This document shows positions 1-5,752 of a DNA stretch of 7,041 nucleotides, piece by piece; the first letter of the stretch is position 1; each line of letters begins with the position of its first letter. The DNA lies in assembly GCA_905215125.1 (NCBI GenBank), contig CAJMOV010000103.1, positions 1 through 7,041 of the forward strand, in the 5' to 3' direction. The notes beneath the pieces are model-generated. The model was not told where the DNA came from and searched no databases. It saw nothing but the letters and a program-made list of their open reading frames with translations. Source of the DNA: an uncultured bacterium (GTDB taxonomy: Bacteria > Bacillota > Clostridia > Oscillospirales > Butyricicoccaceae). The position numbers were made by a program, and so were the translations under genes.

Positions 1-43
1 GTGCCCTGGCGCGCCAGCTGCACGAAAGCTTCCGACGAGTTGA

Positions 44-1387
44 CGATGTGGCAGCGCCTGCACCAGCGGCAACCCGCACCTGAAAGCCGCTGTCAGCGAG
101 GTCAACGTCGGTTCCCCCTTCTACGACACCGTCCGTAAAGGCGGCGCCGTCTGCTCCTGGCCGCTGCTGTGCTGGACGCTGGCGCAAAGCGTTTCCAACC
201 GGGTCGACATGGATGTGTTCAAGGGCGTTTCCATCGACCCTGTCGAAGCGGTCAGGACCCGGCCCATCACCGACATCCCTGAAAGGATCATCGGCTGCAA
301 GTCGGCGCCGTGGGATCTGTGGGCCAAGCATTATCATTACGACGATTTCTGGCGCCACAGCGATAACACCGCCCACGCCGATAACATCCAGATCCCCATG
401 CTCATCCTGTCCGGCTGGTACGATGGCGACGCGCTGGGCGTTCAGGAAACCTGGCGCTTTTTGACCAAGCACGACAAGCCGGGCCGCCGCATTGTCCTGG
501 GCCCCTGGCCCCACAATTTGAACGCCTGGCGCGACTGTATGGATCTGGAGTTTGGCGACAACGCCGTTGATTATGATTTTGACACCCGCATCATCCGCTG
601 GTTTGACCGCTATCTGAAAGGGATCGAAAACGGCGAGGATCAAAAGCCGCGCGCCACCTATTATGTCATTGGGGAAAACCAGTGGCACACCAGCGACGAA
701 TGGATGCCATCCGAAGCAAAGCTGGTCAATCTCTATCTGGACAGCGGCGGCAGGGCCAACTCTCTGCACGGCGACGGGCGCATCACCCTTTCCCCGGCCA
801 AAACGGGCAGCGATACCTATGTATATGACCCCCTTTTCCCCTGCGGCGGCGAAGGGGACGACTTTGACGACGGTCTGGTCTGCCCGTATAGATGCAACAG
901 CCGCCAGCTGCGATCCGACGTGCTCTGCTACGACACCCCCGTTTTGGAGCAGGACGTCGCCATCGCCGGACCGCTTTACGCGGAAATTTACGCCTCGTCC
1001 AGCGCGGTTGACACCGACTTTATCGTCCGCGTCAGCGACGTTGACGAGCGGGGAATCGCCCGCAACGTCAGCTTTAACATCATCCGCGCCGAGTTCCGCA
1101 AGGGCTTTGACAAACCGGAGCTTCTGACCCCCGGCAAAGTGGAAAGGTATAAAATGGAAATGTACTTCCACGGGATGGTTTTCAGAAAAGGACACAAAAT
1201 CCGCGTTGACATTTCCTCCAGCGAGCAGATGGAATCCTTCCCCAATACCAACACCGGCGTCGACCCTTACACCAACCCTGCCCCGGTCAAGGCGGTACAG
1301 ACCATCTATCACGGCGAGGATTATCCTTCTCATGTAAAACTGCCCGTCCTGTACGGTCTGCCCGGCTGCGCAGCCGGCGAAAAATAG
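44..1387 (+). CDS. CocE/NonD (peptidase S15-like) alpha/beta hydrolase, 5'-incomplete
   Basis: This is the C-terminal two thirds of a serine hydrolase of the CocE/NonD family, which contains acyl-ester and amide hydrolases and X-Pro dipeptidyl-peptidases; the substrate cannot be told. Numbering from the ATG at 209, Asp72 in a GWYDGD motif and His102 in LGPWPH are the expected triad Asp and His. WFDRYLKG (residues 131-138) is typical of the family. Residues from about 205 to 345 form the PepX_C jelly-roll domain, with GPLYAEIYASS and FRKGHKIRVDISSS. The ATG at 209 has no ribosome binding site, and upstream codons in the same frame read as family sequence (SGNPHLKAAV at 65-94), so it is internal. 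The frame closes at a TGA (41-43), where the nucleophile motif GxSYxG should lie; that motif and the N-terminus are missing. The cause is either a frameshift or an assembly or rearrangement junction. The gene may be broken, or intact in the real genome. Confidence 0.88.
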   Translation, partial: RCGSACTSGNPHLKAAVSEVNVGSPFYDTVRKGGAVCSWPLLCWTLAQSVSNRVDMDVFKGVSIDPVEAVRTRPITDIPERIIGCKSAPWDLWAKHYHYDDFWRHSDNTAHADNIQIPMLILSGWYDGDALGVQETWRFLTKHDKPGRRIVLGPWPHNLNAWRDCMDLEFGDNAVDYDFDTRIIRWFDRYLKGIENGEDQKPRATYYVIGENQWHTSDEWMPSEAKLVNLYLDSGGRANSLHGDGRITLSPAKTGSDTYVYDPLFPCGGEGDDFDDGLVCPYRCNSRQLRSDVLCYDTPVLEQDVAIAGPLYAEIYASSSAVDTDFIVRVSDVDERGIARNVSFNIIRAEFRKGFDKPELLTPGKVERYKMEMYFHGMVFRKGHKIRVDISSSEQMESFPNTNTGVDPYTNPAPVKAVQTIYHGEDYPSHVKLPVLYGLPGCAAGEK

Positions 1388-1416
1388 CCGTCCCTTTCTC
1401 TCCGCGGCGTCAGTCC

Positions 1417-1444
1417 CGCCCAGGCAGGTCCTTTCCCCTGGGCG
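1417..1444 (+). repeat. 8-bp perfect inverted repeat in hydrolase-tryptophanase gap
   Basis: CGCCCAGG at 1417-1424 is complementary to CCTGGGCG at 1437-1444 with a 12-base loop. It begins 29 bases after the hydrolase stop codon and lies in a pyrimidine-rich, C-rich stretch (about 1388-1480). There is no T-run after the stem, so it is not a standard intrinsic terminator. It could be a transcript-end stabilising hairpin or part of a Rho-dependent end; both are inference. The rest of the 177-base gap shows no ATG-initiated leader peptide and no convincing sigma-70-type promoter. Confidence 0.4.
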
Positions 1445-1551
1445 TCCCGCGCGAAGTGCCGCCGCAGCCTTCCCCCTTCCCCAGCGCTGCCTGCCGTGCC
1501 GTCGAGACGCTCACAGGCGGCCGAAGCAACGTATTCATAAACACTAAAACT

Positions 1552-1556
1552 GGAGG
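1552..1556 (+). promoter_or_regulatory. Ribosome binding site of the tryptophanase gene
   Basis: GGAGG lies 8 bases before the ATG at 1565 and fixes that start. The preceding stretch is A-rich (about 1531-1551), unlike the GC-rich sequence before it, as is common in an accessible translation leader. Confidence 0.85.
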
Positions 1557-1564
1557 TTCACATC

Positions 1565-3211
1565 ATGTCTAAAGAATACCCGCTCGGCGTTCCCACTCCC
1601 CACTCCTTCACCTATGTAACCCGCAATATTCCGCAAGTGACCGTCGAACAGCGCGAACGTGCATTAGCCGCTACCCATTACAACGAATTTGCCTTTCCTG
1701 CCGGTATGTTGACAGTCGATATGCTGTCTGACTCGGGCACCACCGCCATGACCGACCTTCAGTGGTCCACTATGTTCCTGGGCGACGAATCCTATGGCCG
1801 CAACAAGGGCTACTACGTCCTGCTGGAAGCCTTCCGCGACATTTTTGAGCGCGGGGGCGAAAAAAACTGGAAAAGGTCCATTGACCTCATCCGCACAGGC
1901 TGTACCGATATTGATAAAATGATGGACGAGCTGTACCTGTGCGAGTATGAGGGCGGGCTGTTCAACGGCGGATCCGCGCAGCTTGAGCGGCCCAACACCT
2001 TTATCATCCAGCAGGGCCGCGCGGCCGAATCGGTCCTGTTTGAAATGGTCAAGAAAATCATGGCGGAGCGCTATCCCGAAAAAGTCTTTACCATCCCCTC
2101 CAATGGCCATTTTGACACCACAGAGGGCAATATCAAGCAGATGGGCTCCATCCCTCGCAACCTGTATAACAAAGAGCTGCTGTACGAAGTGCCCGAGGGC
2201 GGCAAATATGAAAGAAACCCCTTCAAAGGGGATATGGACGTCGCCAAGCTGGTGCAGCTGATTGAGGCCGTCGGTCCGGAAAACGTCCCTCTGATCTACA
2301 CAACCATCACCAACAACACTGTCTGCGGCCAGGCCGTTTCCATGAAATCCATCCGCGAGACGGCAGAGGTCGCTAAAAGGTACGACATCCCCCTGATGTT
2401 TGACGCTGCGCGCTGGGCGGAAAACTGTTACTTCATCAAGGTAAACGAAGAAGGCTACGCCGACAAATCCATCGCCGAAATCGCCACCGAAATGTTCTCC
2501 TACTGTGACGGCTTTACCATGTCAGCCAAGAAAAACGGCCACGCCAACATGGGCGGCATGCTGGCCTTCCGCGACAAGGGCCGCTTCTGGCGCAAGTTCT
2601 CCGACTTCAACGAGGACGGCACCGTCAAGACCGATGTCGGCGTACTTTTGAAGGTCAAGCAAATCTCCTGCTATGGCAACGATTCCTACGGCGGCATGTC
2701 GGGCCGCGACATTATGGCTCTGGCCGCCGGGCTGTATGAGGAATGTGATTTTCATTACCAGCAGGCGCGCGTCGAGCAATGTGAATACCTGGCGCAGGGC
2801 TTTTACAAGGCAGGGGTCAAGGGCGTCATCCTGCCGGCCGGTGGCCATGGCGTCTACATCAACATGACAGAGTTTTTCGACAACAAGCGCGGACACGAGA
2901 CCTTTGCCGGCCAAGGCTTTTCCATCGAGCTGATTCGCCGCTACGGCATCCGCACCTCTGAGCTGGGCGATTATTCCATGGAATACGATCTCAAAACCCC
3001 TGAGCAGCAGGAAGAGCTGTGCAACGTGGTGCGTTTTGCCGTCAACCGCAGCCAGCTGACCCGCGAGCACATGGATTACGTCATCGCCGCCGTCAAAGCG
3101 CTGTATGAGGACCGCGAAAGCATCCCCAACATGCGTATCGTCAAGGGCCGCACCCTGCCCATGCGCCACTTCCACGCCTTCCTCGAGCCTTATCCCAACG
3201 AATCTAAATAA
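1565..3211 (+). CDS. tnaA: Long-form tryptophanase-like PLP lyase (beta-eliminating lyase)
   Basis: This is a pyridoxal-phosphate enzyme of the tryptophanase/tyrosine phenol-lyase family, 548 residues against about 470 for E. coli TnaA. It is expected to split tryptophan into indole, pyruvate and ammonia in the cytoplasm. Visible motifs are GDESY (Tyr77, as TnaA Tyr74), the phosphate-binding QGR (150-152), FDTT (Asp184, as Asp137), DAAR (Asp280, Arg283) and MSAKK with the PLP lysine at 323. The C-terminal MRHF has His535 at the place of TnaA His463. Asp184 and His535 are the tryptophanase choices, where tyrosine phenol-lyase has Thr124 and Phe448. Position 467 is Leu where tyrosine phenol-lyase has Arg381. 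An extra segment of about 48 residues (around 95-143) and another of about 14 (around 340-365) are absent from TnaA; the frame stays open across both. It has its own ribosome binding site and a terminator. No tryptophan permease or TnaC leader lies beside it. Substrate preference is inferred, and another aromatic or cysteine-type substrate is possible. Confidence 0.87.
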   Translation: MSKEYPLGVPTPHSFTYVTRNIPQVTVEQRERALAATHYNEFAFPAGMLTVDMLSDSGTTAMTDLQWSTMFLGDESYGRNKGYYVLLEAFRDIFERGGEKNWKRSIDLIRTGCTDIDKMMDELYLCEYEGGLFNGGSAQLERPNTFIIQQGRAAESVLFEMVKKIMAERYPEKVFTIPSNGHFDTTEGNIKQMGSIPRNLYNKELLYEVPEGGKYERNPFKGDMDVAKLVQLIEAVGPENVPLIYTTITNNTVCGQAVSMKSIRETAEVAKRYDIPLMFDAARWAENCYFIKVNEEGYADKSIAEIATEMFSYCDGFTMSAKKNGHANMGGMLAFRDKGRFWRKFSDFNEDGTVKTDVGVLLKVKQISCYGNDSYGGMSGRDIMALAAGLYEECDFHYQQARVEQCEYLAQGFYKAGVKGVILPAGGHGVYINMTEFFDNKRGHETFAGQGFSIELIRRYGIRTSELGDYSMEYDLKTPEQQEELCNVVRFAVNRSQLTREHMDYVIAAVKALYEDRESIPNMRIVKGRTLPMRHFHAFLEPYPNESK

Positions 3212-3238
3212 TCCCGTTCCACCCTTCTCCATATAAAA

Positions 3239-3276
3239 TTGGCCGCCGCCCCTTGCGGAGCGGCGGCCAGCTTTTT
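3239..3276 (+). terminator. Intrinsic terminator after the tryptophanase gene
   Basis: TGGCCGCCGC (3240-3249) pairs with GCGGCGGCCA (3260-3269). Two more C-G pairs form inside after one mismatch, leaving a TTGC loop. Five Ts follow at 3272-3276. The hairpin starts 28 bases after the stop codon at 3209-3211. The A/T-rich flank before the stem (about 3231-3240) would act as a T-tract if read leftwards, so the element could end transcription from either side. Confidence 0.88.
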
Positions 3277-3300
3277 ACCCACTTATCTGAAGCCTGCAAA

Positions 3301-3306
3301 AGGAGG
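3301..3306 (+). promoter_or_regulatory. Ribosome binding site deciding a TTG start
   Basis: AGGAGG ends 7 bases before the TTG at 3314. This consensus site is the reason for choosing that start over an in-frame TTG at 3239, which lies inside the terminator hairpin and has no ribosome binding site. Confidence 0.85.
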
Positions 3307-3313
3307 TCAACCG

Positions 3314-3766
3314 TTGTACCTGCAAGCTGTATCTGCCGATAACCCCGATTACCTTGCTCTGGCCCGGCGGCTGGACGATTATTATTTCAGCCTGGTCGGC
3401 GACGTCCAGCTGCGTTACGCCAGCGCAAACGACCCTAAGAGCTTCTCCTGCCTGCTTGTCGCCTATCAGGACGGGCAAGCCATCGCCATCGGCTGCTGGA
3501 AGGCAGTCGGAGAGGATATGGCGGAGATCAAGCGCGTCTATGTCGCGCCCGCGTACAGGCGGAAGGGGACGGCCTCTGCCGTTATCCGCGCGCTGGAAAA
3601 GGATATCGCCGCGTCCGGCCGCCGCCGCATCGTGTTGGAAACCGCGCGCAGCACCCCCGACTCGGCGGCGCTTTACCTGTCTCTGGGCTACCGCCAGACG
3701 GACTACTACGGCAGCCCCGCCGGTGCGGAAGGCTGCCTTTGCTTTGAAAAGGATCTCGCCTTTTGA
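3314..3766 (+). CDS. GNAT family N-acetyltransferase
   Basis: This encodes a small (150-residue) acetyl-CoA-dependent acetyltransferase, predicted cytoplasmic; the acceptor cannot be deduced. Counting from the TTG as Met1, the strand-turn-helix core is residues 71-98. It contains EIKRVYVAPAYRRKG, where RRKGTA (82-87) is the pyrophosphate-binding Q/R-x-x-G-x-G/A loop. ALYLSLGYR (119-127), with the usual conserved Tyr121, forms the C-terminal part of the fold. The length is normal for a single GNAT domain. The TTG start is supported by a strong ribosome binding site and by homology beginning straight after it. The gene sits 37 bases behind the tryptophanase terminator and ends before a second terminator. 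It is therefore probably served by read-through or by a promoter hidden in the 3' end of the upstream gene. Confidence 0.9.
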   Translation: MYLQAVSADNPDYLALARRLDDYYFSLVGDVQLRYASANDPKSFSCLLVAYQDGQAIAIGCWKAVGEDMAEIKRVYVAPAYRRKGTASAVIRALEKDIAASGRRRIVLETARSTPDSAALYLSLGYRQTDYYGSPAGAEGCLCFEKDLAF

Positions 3767-3800
3767 CCGCCTGCTTTTTCCTTCGCCGCAATATCTATGA

Positions 3801-3838
3801 AAGGCCGGATGGGACCACCCATCCGGCCTTGCCTTTTT
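3801..3838 (+). terminator. Strong intrinsic terminator between convergent genes
   Basis: A 13-bp perfect stem, AAGGCCGGATGGG (3801-3813) with CCCATCCGGCCTT (3818-3830), has a four-base loop (ACCA). Five Ts follow at 3834-3838. It lies 34 bases after the acetyltransferase stop codon. It is also 35 bases beyond the stop of the leftward M3 peptidase gene. In that direction the stem is followed only by a weak T-rich stretch, so it may serve both genes but is best formed for the + strand. Confidence 0.92.
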
Positions 3839-3865
3839 CTTCTCGGGCAAATAAGGGCTGCACCC

Positions 3866-5557
3866 TTACTGCACAGGGTTTTCCTCAAGCCAGCTTTCAG
3901 CGGCCTGCGCAACGTCGTGCAGCGCCGTATCGCCAAAGGGGGCTGCCAGTCCCGCCGCTTCGACCAAGCCGGCAAAGGGCCGGCTGCCGCCCAGACGAAC
4001 AAGCGCCATATAGCGCTTCCAGGCGTCGGCGCGGTCGCGCTGGGACAGGGCCCAGAACTGCAGGGCCACCGTCTGCGCCAGGCAGTAGTCGATATAATAA
4101 AACGGGTCGGTGTAGATGTGCAGCTGGCGCTGCCAGGCCCGTCCTTCGCCGTAGAAGGGGATGTCGTCCAGCATGATCCACGGCATATAGATGGCCGTCA
4201 GCTCGCGCCAGGCGTCGTGGCGCTGGGCCGGCGTCAGCTGCGGGTTTTCATACACGATGTGCTGGAAGTGGTCGACCATGGTGCCATAGGGGATGAAGGT
4301 CAGCGCCCCGGCCAGGTGGCTGTGGCGGAATTTTGCCGTATCCTTGCCGAAAAAGCCCTCAGCCCACGGCCAGGCGAAAAATTCCATGGACATGGAGTGA
4401 ATTTCGCAGGCATCCAGGGTGGGATTCCTGTAATCGCTCGGCGTAATATTACGGCTTGTATAGTCGGCAAAGGCATGTCCCGCTTCGTGGGTCATGACCT
4501 CGACGTCGCCCTGGGTGCCGTTGAAGTTGGCGAAGATAAAGGGCGCCTTGTAATCGGGCAGTCCGGCGCAGAAGCCGCCGCCCGCCTTGCCTTTTTTACT
4601 CAGCACGTCGAACAGCTCGTTTTCAAACATAAAGTCGATAAACTCGGCCGTTTCGGACGACAGCTCATGGTAGAATTTCCTGCCGCAGGCCAAGATGTCG
4701 TCGGCTGTGCCCTGGGGGGCGGCGTTGCCGTCGCGGAACATAAGAGCGTTGTCGGCGTAGCTCATGGGGTAGGTAAAGCCCATACGCCCGGCGCGGGCCT
4801 TTTGCAGCTTTTCCGCCACGGGGACGATATAGCGCACCACCGCTTTGCGGAAGCGCTCGACATCCTGCGCGGTATAGCTGTTGCGCATCATACGGCAGTA
4901 GCCCAGGCCGACGTAATCGCCAAAGCCCAGCTTCTTGCCCATGGCATCGCGCAGCTTGACCAGCTCGTCGTAAATGCTGTCCAGCTTTTCGCCATTTTCC
5001 TTGTAGAAGCGCCCCTCCGCCTCCCATGCGGCACGGCGGACGGCGTCGTCGGCGCTCTGCTTAAAGGGGGTCATCTGCGACAGGGTGTAGGTGCCGCCCT
5101 GGAAAGGGATTTGCGCCGAAGCAATCAGCTTCTGGTATTCTGTCGTCAGGGCATTCTCCCGCTGCAGCTCTCCGATGATCTCCGGCGAAAAGGCGCGCAG
5201 GGAAATCTCAATGTTTCGGAAAAGGAGATCGCCGTACTTCTTCTCAAAATCAGGACGGAAGGGGCTGTCCTTAAGCGCCAGGTGCCATTTTTGGTAATAT
5301 TCCTGCAAAATTGGGCCGTTTTCGTCGATAAAGCTGGCTTCGGCATCATAAAAAGCATCGTTTGTGTCAATTTCATGGCGGATCTGCGCAAGGGTAAACT
5401 GGGTTTGGATGTGATCGGCCAGCTTGTCCAGCCGCTGGAAGGCGGCGTCCGCTTCGGCAAAGCCGGCGGCGTTTTGCAGTGCGTCGATGCAGGACTGGAC
5501 CTCACGTCCGGCCTGCTCGATGTCGGGGAGTTCATAAGGCATTTGAGAAAACTTCAT
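3866..5557 (-). CDS. M3B family zinc oligoendopeptidase
   Basis: This is a cytoplasmic zinc metallopeptidase of 563 residues that should cut short peptides, in line with the clostridial M3 oligoendopeptidase group rather than the longer PepF group. The zinc site is HEAGH at 357-361, in the context THEAGHAFADYTSRN. The third ligand is Glu385 in CEIHSMSMEFF. The C-terminal substrate-binding segment DPFYYIDYCLAQ (484-495), preceded by His480, is typical of the family. The N-terminal half is helical and charged, as expected, with no signal peptide or membrane segment. The ATG at 5557 is chosen because AAGGAGG stands 6 bases before it; an in-frame ATG at 5614 has no such site and its extra 19 residues look like untranslated leader. 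It lies downstream of, and in the same direction as, the flavoprotein gene, separated by about 195 bases containing hairpins, so co-transcription is uncertain. Confidence 0.95.
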   Translation of the reverse strand: MKFSQMPYELPDIEQAGREVQSCIDALQNAAGFAEADAAFQRLDKLADHIQTQFTLAQIRHEIDTNDAFYDAEASFIDENGPILQEYYQKWHLALKDSPFRPDFEKKYGDLLFRNIEISLRAFSPEIIGELQRENALTTEYQKLIASAQIPFQGGTYTLSQMTPFKQSADDAVRRAAWEAEGRFYKENGEKLDSIYDELVKLRDAMGKKLGFGDYVGLGYCRMMRNSYTAQDVERFRKAVVRYIVPVAEKLQKARAGRMGFTYPMSYADNALMFRDGNAAPQGTADDILACGRKFYHELSSETAEFIDFMFENELFDVLSKKGKAGGGFCAGLPDYKAPFIFANFNGTQGDVEVMTHEAGHAFADYTSRNITPSDYRNPTLDACEIHSMSMEFFAWPWAEGFFGKDTAKFRHSHLAGALTFIPYGTMVDHFQHIVYENPQLTPAQRHDAWRELTAIYMPWIMLDDIPFYGEGRAWQRQLHIYTDPFYYIDYCLAQTVALQFWALSQRDRADAWKRYMALVRLGGSRPFAGLVEAAGLAAPFGDTALHDVAQAAESWLEENPVQ

Positions 5558-5563
5558 ATGTGA

Positions 5564-5570
5564 CCTCCTT
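5564..5570 (-). promoter_or_regulatory. Ribosome binding site of the M3 peptidase gene
   Basis: Read on the minus strand this is AAGGAGG, 6 bases before the ATG at 5557. It decides this start over the upstream in-frame ATG at 5614. Confidence 0.88.
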
Positions 5571-5600
5571 GCCGCGACGGCGCGGCAGCCATATGGGTGG

Positions 5601-5628
5601 AAACCCGGCCCCATACAGGGCCGGGCTT
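5601..5628 (-). terminator. Hairpin in the M3 peptidase leader, possible terminator or attenuator
   Basis: CCCGGCCC (5604-5611) pairs with GGGCCGGG (5618-5625) around a six-base loop. On the minus strand the stem extends by a G-U and two A-U pairs to 11 bp, and only three Us follow. It lies about 30 bases upstream of the peptidase ribosome binding site and about 125 bases beyond the flavoprotein stop. It may stop read-through from the flavoprotein gene or act in the peptidase leader. The short U-tract makes either reading tentative. Confidence 0.45.
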
Positions 5629-5707
5629 TACTGCTTTATCGGGCGATATCCGATCCTGCGGGCATAAGGCGGAGATTCCCCCCCTTTGCGCACAGGGTCT
5701 TGAAAGA

Positions 5708-5733
5708 CGGCGCCGCGCCGCTGCGCAGCGCCG
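5708..5733 (-). terminator. GC-rich hairpin just past the flavoprotein gene, weak terminator candidate
   Basis: CGGCGC (5708-5713) can pair with GCGCCG (5728-5733), and the 14-base loop contains the self-complementary CGCTGCGCAGCG nearby (5719-5730), so alternative folds exist. On the minus strand it starts 20 bases after the stop codon and is followed by a short T-containing run (TCTTT). The position suits a terminator, but the stem is short and the T-run is poor. Confidence 0.35.
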
Positions 5734-5752
5734 CCGCTTTGGTTAGTATAGC

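Noticed and set aside
209..211. ATG as the true start of the hydrolase
   Set aside because: There is no ribosome binding site and in-frame upstream codons encode conserved family sequence, so this is an internal Met.
2522..3232. 236-codon minus-strand frame inside the tryptophanase gene
   Set aside because: It lies opposite well-conserved PLP-enzyme sequence and has no family motif of its own, so it is a shadow frame.
3239..3313. N-terminal extension of the acetyltransferase from the TTG at 3239
   Set aside because: These codons cover the terminator hairpin and T-run, and an AGGAGG site precedes the later TTG at 3314.
3797..5563. 588-codon open frame on the + strand across the M3 peptidase gene
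   Set aside because: It is the antisense of the peptidase in a GC-rich genome, where such frames stay open by composition. The minus-strand product has HEAGH, a matching Glu and a ribosome binding site, while the + product has no recognisable motif.
5558..5614. 19-residue N-terminal extension of the M3 peptidase
   Set aside because: It would translate through the peptidase's own ribosome binding site and part of a hairpin, and it resembles no M3 N-terminus.
5638..5654. ATCGG/CCGAT inverted repeat as an operator
   Set aside because: Only 5 bp per arm with a 7-base spacer, which is easily found by chance; no second copy or known motif.
5745..5750. TATACT on the minus strand as a -10 box for the peptidase gene
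   Set aside because: It overlaps the region just after the flavoprotein stop and no acceptable -35 element is found 16-18 bases upstream.
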